The notes beneath the pieces are model-generated. The model searched no databases and was not told where the DNA came from. It was given only the letters and a program-made list of their open reading frames with translations. The position numbers were made by a program, and so were the translations under genes. From Syngnathus acus (Eukaryota > Chordata > Actinopteri > Syngnathiformes > Syngnathidae), in assembly GCF_901709675.1 (NCBI RefSeq), contig NC_051087.1, positions 17,734,067 to 17,798,066 on the forward strand: a stretch of 64,000 nucleotides of DNA, written 5' to 3'. Positions 9,888 to 20,830 of this stretch are shown here, piece after piece. Within the stretch, counting starts at the first letter, position 1. The number at the start of each line of letters is the position of its first letter.

Positions 9888-12800
9888 CTGACGCCAAAAA
9901 TCCAGTGCCGCATGAAGGCAGCGGGGCAAAGCTTTTGGGACCCCCATCGCCCGATTGGGGGGAAACATCGGAGTTGCAAGGCTGGTGTGGCGTTGCGTTG
10001 CACACCGGCTCCCGAAGCCCTCGGTTAAACCTGAGGCGTTCGATTCAGGCGGCTGCTTGGAACGTGCTCTCGCTCAAGGAAGACTCTGACGTGCCTTGCT
10101 TGTCTGCAGAGCTCCGCAGGATGGGCATTGGAGTGGCGGCCCTCTCAGAAGTGAGGCGGCCTTGTTCGGGCGAAACCAGAGTGGGTGGTTACACCTACTA
10201 GTGGTCGGGCCGGAGCGATGGCCGGCACCTCCAGGGGGTGGCCATGGCGGTGGTCTCGCAGGTGAAGGAAGTCACGCCGGTCTCAGAGCGTATTATGCGA
10301 CTGCGCCTCACTCACTCGTTTGGCTGTTCTCGCTCCTACCGGGGTGAGTGAGCTCTCCATGAAGGAAGCCTTCTACGCCGAGCTCAACTCGGCGGTGGAC
10401 GCGGTCCCAAGGGGGGGATACCCTGTGTTAGAGTGGTGCTCACTCTAACTTCTTTGCAACAACCACACTGGAGACAGTTTGCCCTTTAGCACTTGCAAGT
10501 GGAGAAAACGTTCGTCACGCTGTAGCATACAGAGGTGTTCGATAGCAGTCTGCCCTTGGTCTCTTGCAAGAGAGTATTTATTGAGAGAAAACAGGGTGGG
10601 GGTAAGCATGGACAGGTTTGGTGAACAAATCAGAGCAGGGGGTCTTAGCACTTTGTCTTACGATGTTGGGGAAAACAGAACAACTTTGATTCCTTCCTCT
10701 CCAGCTAGTCAAGCAGTGGATGGGGACTTAGCACTTTGTTTTACTACGTTGTGGGAACAGGACAAGTTTGGTTAATCATTAGTCTACATTTCCAACATAA
10801 TCATACAATCAAAATAATCTGTCAACCCTAACACCCTGATTGTCCTTGGGGACTTCAATGCTGTCACAGGCACCTCCAGGATGGCTACGAGGCGTGCATC
10901 AGTCCTCACAGCTCTGGAATATTCTCCGACAGGAAACGCGACACCAACTCCTCCCTGATGCTGGACTTTGACGGGAGTCATAAACTGAGGGTTGGTGGTT
11001 CGTGGTTTCAGAGGCCGGATCCGTGAGGGTGGACTTGGTATTCTATAATACCGGCCACACCAGGAAAATCAACCACGGTGGTGTATGGTCCCTGCAGCGG
11101 GCCTGTCGGGTGTTCCGGAGTGCTGAGTTCTTCATTACTGACCACCGGCTCCTCGTCGCCACGCTACAGCTCTGTCTCAAGGCCCCGAGAAGTCGGCTGG
11201 CTACGGGAGCCTGACGTGGCTGCAGCATACGTCAGGAGTCTGGCTGGGAGGCTTGGGGGGCTGGACTCCTCGGTGGGTCCTGCAAGCAATGTGGGAGGGG
11301 TTCAGACACTCGATCCTGGGGACTGCCAAGGAGAGCATACCTGAGATACCCAGGAGACGTCGGGGTGGCCTATCCGTCAGGACGGCGAACATAGTTGAAG
11401 AATGCCGCAAAGCTAGGCTCAGTGGGCATGCCAATCGCTACAGGTAGCTGCGCCGCAAAGCCATTCAGGCTGCGCGACGGGATCAGGAGGAACGGGTCCA
11501 GGGTCTCTGCGAGAGGGTTGAGTGTCACCTGATTACAGGTGATGCCCGCCCCTCTTACAGGACAATCCGGGAACTTCGTTTGACCGGACCCCGGCCGCGA
11601 AGCTCAGCTGTGCTGACAGCAAATGGTACAGTCCTGCAAGAAGAGAACGGGCTGAATCGCTGGGCCAAGTCGACCCCCCCAGCTGCGAGATATCCGCGGA
11701 CGGAATCCTGGCCCTGGCGCCTTCCCCTCCTATCAGCACTGATGTGCCCAGCCTTGAGGAAGTCCAAAAGGCATTGGGCCAGCTGGGGGACGGAAGAGTG
11801 CCGGGGAACTGTGGTATCTACGCGGAAATGCTCCGTGGGGGGGGCGCCCTTGAGGGGTTGCACTCCCTGCTCTGCTCTGTGTAGCTCGAGGGTCGACTGT
11901 TGTTCCGATATGGAAGGGTGATATCCGGGAGTGCAACAATTATCGGGGGGTTTACCCTCCTCTCAGTGCCTGTCTTCGCCCATGTACTTCTGAACAGGAT
12001 GCGCCACCACCTGTTAGGACACCAGCGACCTGAGCTTCATGCCTAAGAGGTACACCGTCGACCGTATCCTCGCTCTCCGCGTCCTGACAGAGCGCCGCGT
12101 CCTGACAGAGCGCCTTCAAGAATTTGATAGAAAGCTGCTAGCAGCTTATTTCAACTTCAAGAAGGCGTTTGACTCAGTTAGTAGAGACGCCCTGTGAAGA
12201 CTCCTAGACCTCCGGGGGATCCCTCTGCATCTCGTTCACCTTGGCTCTGTATTCCGGTACTGAGTGCTGTCAGGCACGGCGGCGCCGCCATTGATTTCTT
12301 CCCAGTTGATACTGGGGTGAGGCATGAGTGCGTGCTTGCGGCATCGCTCTTCAGCGCTTGTATGGACTGGATTATGGACCGTATCGTGGGGAGGACGGAC
12401 TGTGGAGCGTCATTCGGCAACATCCGGATCAGCGATCTGGACTTCGCAGATGACGCAGTGAACTTTGCGGAGACACTGGATGATCTCACGGGGCCCCTTG
12501 AAACGCAAGAGAGAGAAATCAAGCAAAGCCCTTGGGTCTACGTGTCACCTGGATCAAGACAAAAATCCAGGCATTCGGCGAGATTCTGGATGGTGCTATT
12601 GAGTCGACCGACGCGGCAGGCGAGAAGGTTGAGATCTTGGAAGAGTTCACTTACCTCGGCAGCATGGTTCACTGCTCCACCTCGTGCAAGCCAGAAGTCG
12701 ATCCTCGACTTGGCCTTGCACAGGGAGTGATGGGCTCACTGAAGAAGACCGTGTGGCGCTCCCAATATCTGAGCAGATTGACTAAGCTCCGCATCTTTCG

Positions 12801-13260
12801 CTCGCTAGTCATGCCTGTCGTGCTATACTGAAGTGAAGCGTGGACACTGACCGCGGGCCAAAGACGACGGCTGAACACTTTCCTGTGCACCCCGCTTCGC
12901 CGCATCCTTGGGATCCGTTGGCAAGACCGTGTGTTGAACCAGACGGTACTGGAGAGGGTGGAGATGAGGTGTGTATGCAACAGCTTCTACGGCCACATGG
13001 TTCGCTTCCCGCGGACGAACCTGGCTAACAGAATAATCTGTGAGCCGGACCCGAAAGGCTGGAAGCACCCTGTAGGGAGGCCACATGTGCGGTGGTTGGC
13101 ACAGCTTGGGAATCTTCTGAAGAGTATTGACGTATCAGGCCCGGCGTGCACTCTGACCTATGCCAGACGGTCACCAAGCAAGTGGAGGAGGATGGTGAGC
13201 GCAGCGAAGCGAAGCGCAGCGAAGCGCCGCCGCTGCGCGTGCCCCCATACCTGACCTGAA
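9888..13260 (+). mobile_element. RTE-clade LINE, frameshifted, interrupted by a solo LTR
   Basis: The 5' part encodes an endonuclease with AAWNVLSLKE, ALSEVRRP, GGYTYYWSG and (after the LTR) IVLGDFNAVTG, the pattern of RTE/CFDP2-like proteins. The RT follows: DFADDAVNFAETLD near 12440-12480 (FADD catalytic motif), then EEFTYLGSMV, a thumb region (LTKLRIFRSLVMPVVLY) and RTE-like C-terminal sequence (WQDRVLNQTVLERV, VGRPHVRWLAQLGN). Several frameshifts and stops make it inactive. It once spanned about 3 kb without the LTR at 10426-10833. Confidence 0.85.
10426..10833 (-). mobile_element. Solo LTR, family TGTTAG, inside the RTE LINE
   Basis: It begins TGTTAGAG and ends CCCTAACA, with an exact 5-bp duplication CCCTG (10421-10425 and 10834-10838). 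The minus strand carries CTCTCAATAAATA, so it is read on the minus strand. It is homologous to the LTR at 19493-19920. LINE endonuclease sequence resumes directly after it (VLGDFNAV). Confidence 0.92.
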
Positions 13261-13359
13261 TGACACTGGGATTGTGACATTATATTGTGACCCTCCTACT
13301 AGTCTGTGGAGTGGTCAACTCACATCTTGTCTTTTTACTATAGTATCTTTCTATTGCAG

Positions 13360-13467
13360 GCATACTGCTGGGGTGTGACACTGCTGCTCCTGCTTTATGA
13401 CATTGGTGCCATTATCCTCCACTTCCTCATGTCAGTCTACGCTCTCAAAGCCCTCAAATCCAACTGA
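13360..13467 (+). CDS. Terminal coding exon of an unidentified membrane protein (host gene)
   Basis: A pyrimidine-rich tract and acceptor (CTTTCTATTGCAG, AG at 13358-13359) precede exactly 36 codons ending in TGA. The 35 residues form one hydrophobic, membrane-spanning-like segment (AYCWGVTLLLLLYDIGAI, then ILHFLMSVYALKALKSN). The lysine-containing tail after the hydrophobic stretch fits a cytosolic C-terminus. The sequence does not look like any transposon and sits in a short repeat-free island. I do not recognise the protein. Earlier exons should lie on the plus strand to the left; none is visible in the window. Chance is possible but the acceptor, phase-0 start, open frame and hydrophobicity agree. 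Confidence 0.6.
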   Translation, partial: AYCWGVTLLLLLYDIGAIILHFLMSVYALKALKSN

Positions 13468-13841
13468 TATCTGGACACAGGCACACTCATGTACAGAGAA
13501 ATATTAAACAGAAACAACAACTTTTCTTATTTGTATACAAGTACAGATTGACTGGCTAATTGATCATATAAAATGTAACAGAGCATGAATGAAATTTATT
13601 TCTGACTAGTGGTGCAGCCTATGGGTCACTGAGCCTAATATAAAAACATAGAGCATTGTATTGACTTGTAATTATTAACACATTAAACGGACAGAACCTT
13701 GGTTCACCAGCATAAAAAAAAGTTCAGTCTGAAGTTAAAAAAGGTTTTCTTGTCTTACCCCTTCTCTATAAACACATATTACAGTAATGAAAATGAGTCA
13801 AAACAAAAAAGAAAAAAAAAACGACACCTCTCTACATTGTA
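13468..13841 (+). other. Likely 3' UTR and flank of the terminal exon
   Basis: AT-rich DNA after the TGA with several possible polyadenylation motifs (AATATTAAACAG, CATATAAAATG, TAATAAAATGC at the border of the next element). No other feature seen. Confidence 0.4.
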
Positions 13842-14469
13842 CAGGGTCCGGCAAAATGATCTTACACATTTGTAGGTTTAATAAAATGCAAATGCCGTAT
13901 TTTCCGCACTATCAGGCGCACTTAAAACCTTAAAATTGACTCAAAAAACAACAGTGCGCTTTATAATGCAGAGCGCCTTATATATGGATCAGTTGATGAA
14001 TTTGTTAATCCATACTGGTTGTACACAGCGCTCTGCCAAAATGTTTCAATACGTTTTAGTACGACTAGTAAATTACAAGGTCGCATCCCTTCCCTGCATT
14101 ACGGCAACCGTGGTCAGGGGGCGTCACTGAATAGCTGTTGTAACCGCGAGGCTATTTTATTTAAAAATAGGCTGTTCCGTTAATGTTTTCGAGTACGTTT
14201 ACGGAACAATATTCAATGGAATCATAAATAAGCAGCACCAATGTGTTAAATCAGTCTTTAGTCAGTTCCGATCACTTTTATGGAAGAGTTTGAGAAACGC
14301 GATTTTTTACAGGGGGCTGCCATGACACTTTACTGAGGCTCATGGGAGTCTGCGAGCTGAGGCTCATGGGAGTTTGCGGGTGGCTAATGCTATAATGATA
14401 GCTGCTATACGCACGAGGCTATTTCATTTCAAAATACCGTTTTTTTTTCATGTATAATGCGCCCCCATG

Positions 14470-15846
14470 CAATGTTCCCTTGAATTTTTCATGTATCTGG
14501 GCATACACACAAGCTCCCTGAGCAAACTGAGGACTACTGTGAGCAACATCAGATATGCACGCTTTATTTTTGAATAAGTAATTTGGTCCACTTAAAAAAA
14601 GACAAAAATCTGAAAAATGGGATGTGTAGATGTTATACAGTATGTGAGAGTCCTGCTTTGGCCATGGGAAGAGTCCTGCTTTGGCCATAGGAAGAGTCCT
14701 GCTTTGGCCATGGGAAGAGTCCTGCTTTGACCTGGCTGAGGGTCCTGTTCTGGAAGATATGAGACATATACACCTTTCAGACATAACATTTTGCTCACAT
14801 TAAAACATTCACATTTTGCACAATGACTTGTGCTGTAGCTTGTGATACAGTGCAAATTCCTGTAACACTTTGTCTGTAAAATATCTAATTACACAGTTTT
14901 TCTTGGCATTTCTACTACCCATAAATGATCTAATAGTAACAACATTTAATGATTAATATCCATAAAGACAAAATCTTAATAACCGTCACTAGAATATGCA
15001 CAAATCTGACTTAAATTTTACCTTATTTTTCACGTCTGTCCTTCTCACTTCTCCAATGGTTGTACACTTTGTCCAGGTTGATGGCTTCGTCTGCTTCTTG
15101 CTTTGACTTTATGCGCATCAGCTGGTCCAAATGTGTCACTTCAAGACGATTTCTGGATTTTGTTTTGATATGATTCATTAAACTAAATCCTCTTTCACAG
15201 TTGGCATCGCTGCATGTTTTGCAGAGTAGACCTTTCTCACTTGAAAAAGAAAAAATCTCACCCAATTTCACCGCTTTTTCTTCAATTTGCACATACTCCG
15301 ACAGCCATTCCATCTTAAAAGAACTGCATTTCTTTTTTACTGTGGCTTGGTGAGTGGATGTATCGCTGCCTGTTCGTTTCGCCAGGATGCGGGGTTTGTA
15401 TTAGCATCAATTAACCTGCTAGCTAACCTGCACGGCGCATATAGGCAGGGCCCAGACGCAAGCACCGTCAATGCCATGATTGGCTTCGTACCGTAAGTGA
15501 ACCGTATCGTATCATTGGCTGGACACCTGTCACTCACTGAGTGAGAAACAAAAAAAACAATATTATTGGGCGAATTAATTAGATTAGGTCTAATATTAAT
15601 ATAATATTATAATTGATATAATATATTATAATATATTATAATCTAATATTAACACTAATATTAATTAATTAGATTAGGTCTAATATTAATATAATATTAT
15701 AATTGATATAATATATTATAATATATTATAATCTAATATTAACACGTTATGTTGATGTTGTTTATGCGCTGGATAGATTTTCTTGTGCGCTGAGAATGTG
15801 CGGGCAGTGCGCGATTGCGCACGCGCGCAGTTTAGAGGGAACAATG
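14470..15846 (-). mobile_element. hAT element D1, internally deleted
   Basis: The ends read CAATGTTCCCTTG and (reversed) CATTGTTCCCTCTAAACTG. A perfect 8-bp duplication CCCCCATG flanks it (14462-14469 and 15847-15854) and falls inside the known sequence of MITE B. The minus-strand frame 15023-15313 joins the N-terminal zinc-finger region (CKTCSDA) straight to the C-terminal dimerisation segment (ERGFSLMNHIKTKSRNRLEV), skipping the catalytic core. The ATG used by the sister copy (32878) is CTG here (15383-15385). It is therefore a non-autonomous derivative. Confidence 0.9.
15574..15745. repeat. 90-bp AT-rich tandem duplication inside D1
   Basis: Two copies of an almost pure A/T unit (starting near AATTAGATTAGGTCTAATAT) with period 90, rich in self-complementary ATATTATAAT segments. 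The sister element at 31630-31714 has a single unit, split by B3. Confidence 0.85.
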
Positions 15847-17723
15847 CCCCCATGTATAATACGCACCCTAAAAATGTCATGTCGATGCTGGAAAAAAGCC
15901 GGTACCCATGTATAATACGCACCCAAATTTTGACTCCTACTTAAGTCCGTAAACGTAAAATTATTTCAGACAAAAGATCATCTTTGGGAACAACCGAATG
16001 TTATTCTGCCGGTCAGTATCACTGCGCATGCGCTAGCAAACTCGATAGCGGAGAAATGTTTCGGATTTGTGTAGGGTACATTGTGACAGCAAACGAGCAG
16101 GTGATCGAGCAAGCGTCTGATACGAGAGCATTGTGTTCGTATGGAGCGTGTTTGAAGTGAACAGCAGAGACGAAAGGAACAAGGCAAAGTGTTGTGAAAT
16201 AAAATATTACCTGTAATACGCATTTAGGTTTAGAACTGAACTCTCGCTCTTTAGTATATAGCTGACGTGTCTTGCACATCCGTTCTGCGCATCTGTAATG
16301 GCGGCCTCCGTATGATATCCGGTTTGCGATGGAGATTAAAAAACAAACAATATTTGACAATAACACACCATCAAGGATTGCACCATCGCATCAAACGATG
16401 TGTCGTCAATTATGAATTTCACTGACTAAGTGTGTTGGGCAGGATGGCTGAATGCGATGCGCGATTAACAACAAACAAGAAGAAAGGTGATTTCAAGTTT
16501 TATTTCGAGGGAGATTTTCTTCAAAAAAAAAAAAAAATTGTACCCATGTATAATGCGCACCCCAGATTTTAGGACAATAAATTTGTTAAATTTTGCGCAT
16601 TATACATGAAAAAAAACGCTAGGCTGCTCCGTTAATGTTTCGAGTAAATTTACGGATCAATATGGAAGGGAAACATAAGTAAGCAGTACCGATGTGTTAG
16701 ATCGAACTTTAGTCAGTTCCGATCACTTTTATAGGAGATAGTTTGAGAAAGCGATAGTTTACAGAGGGCTCATTGGTTATTGGCTAGTGGATGCATACCG
16801 CAACCCTAGTCAACCTCAGTTTGTTGCAGTATAGCTTCTATTTTATGTGCCTTTTAATCCGGTGCGCCCTATATATGAAATAATTTCTAAAATAAAAAAA
16901 TTATTGAGGGTGCGCTTTATAATCCAGTGCGCCTTATGGTGCGAAAAATACTGTAAATTAAAGAAACAAAAAAGTTTTATTTTATTTTCGAAAACTACAT
17001 ATAATGCCATTTTGTTTTGTTTTGTTTCATTTTCGTTTCGTTTTCGCATAATGATTTTGGTGAGCGATGCTCACCGGTCCAATTCATGTTAGCAACTGAA
17101 ACGAAACAAAATAACATTATTCGAAAACGAAACGAAAATGAAATGAAACAAAACAAAAAAAAAGGCATTATATGTACTTTTCAAAAATAAAAATAAACTT
17201 TTTTGTTTCTTTAATTTATTTGCATTTCTTTATTTGCATTTTATTAACCCTACAAATGTGCCAGATCATTTTGCCGGACCCTGTATATACGACGTACCGT
17301 AATTTTCAGACTATAAGTCGCTCCGGAGTACAAGTCGCATCAGCCATAAAATGCCCAAAAATGTGAAAAAAACATATATAAGTCGCTCCGGAGTATAAGT
17401 CGCATTTTGGGGGGCAATTTATTCGACAAAATCCAACACCAAGAACAGTCATGAACGAGCAACAACAGGCTAAACGATAGGTATGCTAACGTGACATAAA
17501 CACAAACGAAGAGCTGAGAACGGCCCTGACGTAAAATTCTGAGTTATTCAAAAAACTATTACATAAATAACACGTTAATAAAACCATCTGTGTCACTCCA
17601 ATTCATTAAATCCATCGATCGTCCTTTGTCAACAACGCGTGCGCGCCGCTGACGGCGCTTGCACTTCAAAATATTCCACAGGCCCATATAACGATATATA
17701 AATTATATATCAAATAACTATTA

Positions 17724-18673
17724 CCGTTTTTTTCCATGTATAATGCGCCCCCAGTATAATACGCACCCTAAAAATGGCATGTCGATGCTGGAAAAAAGCC
17801 TGTACCCATGTATAATACGCACCCAAAGTTTGACTTTTTATTTTTTTATTTTTTTTTATTTTTATTTTTTATTTTTTAAAGTCCCAATGATCGTCACACA
17901 CGCGTCTGGGTGTGGTGAAATTTGTCCTGTGCATTTGACCCATCCCCGTGTGATTTTGATCCATCCCCTGGGGGAGAGGGGAGCAGTGAGCAGCAGCGGC
18001 GCCGCGCTCGGGAATCATTTGGTGATCTAACCCCCCAATTCCAACCCTTAATGCTGAGTGCCAAGCAGGGAGGCAATGGGCCCCATTTTTATAGTCTTTG
18101 GTATGACCCGGCCGGGTTACTTAAGTCCGTAAACATAAAATTATTTCAGAAAAAAGATCATCTTTGGGAACAACCGGATGTTATTCTGCCGGTCAGTATC
18201 ACTGCGCATGCAGTAGCAAACTCGATAGCGAAGAAATATGTGAGACTCTCAACGGGATCACCAATATTTGAGTGATGTTCCAGTTATTTATCACAATTAT
18301 TTATTATTATAATAATAATATATATAATATATATAATTATTTATTTATTATTCACAATTGTCATGGTGATCTTTCTGGTGATTTCTTAACTAGGCTGGAT
18401 GTATTTTTTTTGTTGGCGTTGATTTCTCCGACTGCCCAGAAAGGCACCACCGCGATCAGTTAGGTTAAAATGAAAAGAGAGGAAAGTGACGTTGTAAAGA
18501 ACCATCCGTGACAAGAATTTCTTCAAAAATTGTTGTACCATGATTTTCTTCACACAAAAAAAAAAGAAAAAAATAAATAAATTTTTAAAAATTGTACCCA
18601 TGTATAATGCGCACCCCAGATTTTAGGACAATAAATTAGTTAAATTTTGCGTATTATACATGGCAAAAAACGG
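17724..18673 (+). mobile_element. MITE family B, copy B2, carrying a SINE
   Basis: CCGTTTTTTTCCATGTATAA ... AAAAAACGG with TA at 17722-17723 and 18674-18675. The uninterrupted target (CAAATAACTATTATACAAGC) can be seen in F2, so the boundary is exact. The copy includes a 5'-truncated SINE and an AT-rich tract. Its reverse complement recurs nearly unchanged at 31715-32672. Confidence 0.92.
17875..18118 (-). mobile_element. 5'-truncated SINE inside B2
   Basis: Body and tail of the tRNA-headed SINE family (CCCAATGATCGTCACACACG ... GACCCGGCCGGGT). The tRNA-like head with boxes A and B is missing. B1 shows the uninterrupted site (TTTGACTCCTACTTAAG). Confidence 0.88.
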
Positions 18674-19069
18674 TATATAAGCAATAATGTTATCAAACCA
18701 TCTGTGTCACTCCAAATCATTAAATCCATCGATCGTCCTTTGTCAACAATGGGTGCGCGCAGCTGACGGCGCTTGCACTTCAAAATATTCCACAGGCCCA
18801 TATAACGATATATAAATTAGATATCAAATAACTATTATATAAGCAATAGTATTATCAAGCCATCTGTGCACTCTAAATCATTAAATCCATCGATCAAATT
18901 CCTCGTCCTTCGTCAACAACGCCGCGCGTGCGCCCTGACGTCAGCCTCGTCGTTATTCCACAGATCTACTATATAACTATATTGTAGTGTTAACAAAGTT
19001 CAAGGAAAGACGTGGGTTTGGTAAACGGCTCTTTATTTAACAAAACAAACTTCCAGGCGTGTGGCGGCG

Positions 19070-19372
19070 TGGACTTCCAGCCACGGAAGTGGAAGAGAGC
19101 TCCATAGAATAGGACCGGGCGTGCATAAAAGCCATGACCGAGCCCCATCCACCGTCCCCGGACAGCCACCCGGCCGAGCGCCGGCCCTCGACTTCCATCC
19201 ACGGAGGTGAAAGAGAGCTCGGTAGAGTAGGACCGGGCGTGCGTAAAAGCCATGTCCGAGTCCCATCCATCGTCCCTGGACAGCCACCCGGCCGAGCGCC
19301 GGCCCCCGACTTCAATCCACGGAGGTGAAAGAGAGCTCCGGAGAGTAGGACCGGGCGTGGGTAAAAGCCATA
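19070..19372. repeat. 119-bp GC-rich minisatellite inside F1
   Basis: Two and a half units each with ACCGGGCGTG(C/G)(G/A)TAAAAGCCAT, spaced 119 and 117 bp. F2 carries the equivalent array at about 44650-44970. The repetitive frames on both strands are not considered genes. Confidence 0.88.
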
Positions 19373-19492
19373 ATAGTTTTTCAAACCTTCTGTGTCACTC
19401 CCAATCCTTAAATCCTTCAAACTCTTCGTCCGCCGTGTCACTTAGAAACAAAGCCGCTAATGATGCCGGTAGTACGTGGGGCCCTTCGTCAT

Positions 19493-19920
19493 TGTTAGGG
19501 TTTGCAGAATATCTTCATCGTATGATTATGTTGGAATGTAAACTTTAATAATTTACCTAGCTTGTCCTGTCTTAACAAAAGTAGTAGACCAAAGTGCTAA
19601 GATCTTTTCAACTGATTGACTAGCTGCAGAGGAAGCAATCAGAGTTGCTTTGTTTACACAAAGTCGTAAAAGGCCCCCTGCTATGCTTTGATCAGCAGGG
19701 AAGCGGCTTCACCCCATCCTGTGTTCCCACACCCCCACTTTCAACGCCACTCTGTTTCTCTCAATAAATATGCACCTGATGAGACCTGAGTCAGACCTCC
19801 ATTCGACCATCGCTGTAAGCACAGCTATGAATGGACTCTCCACTTGCAGGTGTCTAAAATGACTCGCTTGTCTCCTGTGTGGTTCTTGCAAAATAAGTTA
19901 GAGTGAGCACCACCCTAACA
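19493..19920 (+). mobile_element. Solo LTR, family TGTTAG, inside F1
   Basis: TGTTAGGGTT ... CACCCTAACA, flanked by a perfect 5-bp duplication GTCAT (19488-19492 and 19921-19925). F2 shows the empty site (CTTCGTCATCTTCGTCATCC). The plus strand has CTCTCAATAAATA near 19757. It is homologous to the solo LTR at 10426-10833. Confidence 0.95.
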
Positions 19921-20177
19921 GTCATCTTCGTCATCCCGAGATCAATCTTTGTCCTTTATGTAAACAACCGCCGCGCCACGCCACGTCGCGCTGCTGACGT
20001 CACTTGAAATTCAAATTACAGTAATCCCTTGCTACATCGCGGTTCGTTTATCGCGGTTTCACTTTTTTTTGGGGGGAAAATTTTTGAAAAAAAAACATAT
20101 AAATCGCTCCTTATTATAGTCGCCCCCCCACCCAAACTATGAAAAAAAACGCGATTTATAGTCCGAAAATTACGGTA

Positions 20178-20419
20178 TGTTTTTTAATCTCATATTTGAT
20201 AAAGGTCCCCAAATAAAGAATTTGTATTGGTGAAGTGTGCTTTGTGAATGGGATTCAAAAGACAGAAGGTCAAGCACATCAGAAAATGAATTAGGCCAGG
20301 TACATTTTTTTTTAAATGAAAGTTAACACACTGATGTATACTCTTGGTGATGAAGCTGATTCATTCGAAATGGCGGCACGCACACAGGTGCAGCAGCTCT
20401 TAGCTCTCCAGTTTAGTGC
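20178..20419. other. No recognised feature
   Basis: Short AT-rich spacer between F1 and the LINE fragment that follows. Confidence 0.4.
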
Positions 20420-20830
20420 CTGTTTATTGTATTTTTCTTGTGTGCACTTTTTTATTTAAACAATGCAGCCGTTTCATATAGTCGCCAGAACCTTATCGAC
20501 CTAGGCTGCAGCCACAGTTTGTCGGTTTCTGGCAATTATCACCGTAAACACAGCATTCCGGAGGCCATAGCGAGAGCTGGGGTCTCCATGGATGGTCAGC
20601 CCACCCGGCAAGCGCAAGAGGCGGCGGAGAAAGAGGAAGCAGAAGCAGGCACGCCGGTTGGGCTCGGCTGCTAGGCTATGTAAACAACTTGAAGAGCACG
20701 GCTCGGTAGTGGTGAGTAGGTGTCTTGCTGCTGTCAAGTGGGCATGGTGGTAACAAGATGGTGTAAAATTGGGTATCGAATTTGGCCCAGGCACATTGGC
20801 TATCCCAAAACATGTAGTAGTTCCAAAATT
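20420..20830 (+). pseudogene. Possible LINE 5' coding fragment
   Basis: The frame reads YSRQNLIDLG and, after a frame change, PPGKRKRRRRKRKQKQARRL. A Tyr-Arg start followed by a Lys/Arg-rich run resembles the segment ahead of the endonuclease in some fish LINE ORF2 proteins. No endonuclease motif follows, so this is tentative. Confidence 0.4.

Larger units (their letters stand above)
14437..16619 (+). mobile_element. MITE family B, copy B1, split by hAT element D1
   Basis: The left end is CCGTTTTTTTTTCATGTATA and the right end GCATTATACATGAAAAAAAACG, with TA at both borders (14435-14436 and 16620-16621). Subterminal blocks GTACCCATGTATAATACGCA and CCCATGTATAATGCGCACC are present. Without the hAT insertion it is about 800 bp. 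It shares interiors with B2, B3 and B4. Confidence 0.85.
13895..16953 (+). mobile_element. Pogo-like MITE, family C, holding element B1
   Basis: The left end is CCGTATTTTCCGCACTATCA and the right end GTGCGAAAAATACTG followed by TA; the left TA is degraded to TG. The interior has ACGGAACAATATTCAATGG, a doubled GAGGCTCATGGGAGT and GTTCCGATCACTTTTAT, all shared with the partial copy at 5807-6208. It sits inside the left inverted repeat of E and is itself split by B1 at 14437-16619. Confidence 0.82.
13842..17283. mobile_element. Foldback element E (outermost layer of a four-level nest)
   Basis: The ends CAGGGTCCGGCAAAATGATC and GATCATTTTGCCGGACCCTG are perfect complements, flanked by TA (13840-13841 and 17284-17285). 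After removing the nested MITE at 13895-16953 only about 383 bp remain, and most of that folds back: 16954-17050 pairs with about 17112-17222 (both with TCGTTTCGTTTTCG-type sequence). There is no coding capacity. It is a palindromic MITE of a TA-targeting superfamily. Confidence 0.87.
17297..20175 (+). mobile_element. Tigger-like element F1, holding MITE B2 and a solo LTR
   Basis: The left end CCGTAATTTTCAGACTATAA and right end TTATAGTCCGAAAATTACGG are flanked by TA (17295-17296 and 20176-20177). AAGTCGC motifs are repeated near both ends (GTCGCTCCGGAGTATAAGTC). The interior matches F2 at 44197-45351: ATCCATCGATCGTCC, a 119-bp GC-rich repeat, and a CAGTAATCCCTTGCTACATC block near the right end. 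No transposase is visible. Without insertions it is about 1.5 kb. Confidence 0.85.

Noticed and set aside
17894-18076. Recurring 60-residue protein starting MPPCLALSIKGWNW at seven sites
   Set aside because: It is the antisense or sense translation of the SINE body in each copy, not a gene family.
18990-19441. Overlapping frames with repeated RPVLLYGALFHLRGWKS-like peptides, also at 44566-44968
   Set aside because: They come from the 119-bp minisatellite in elements F1 and F2 and occur in several frames at once.
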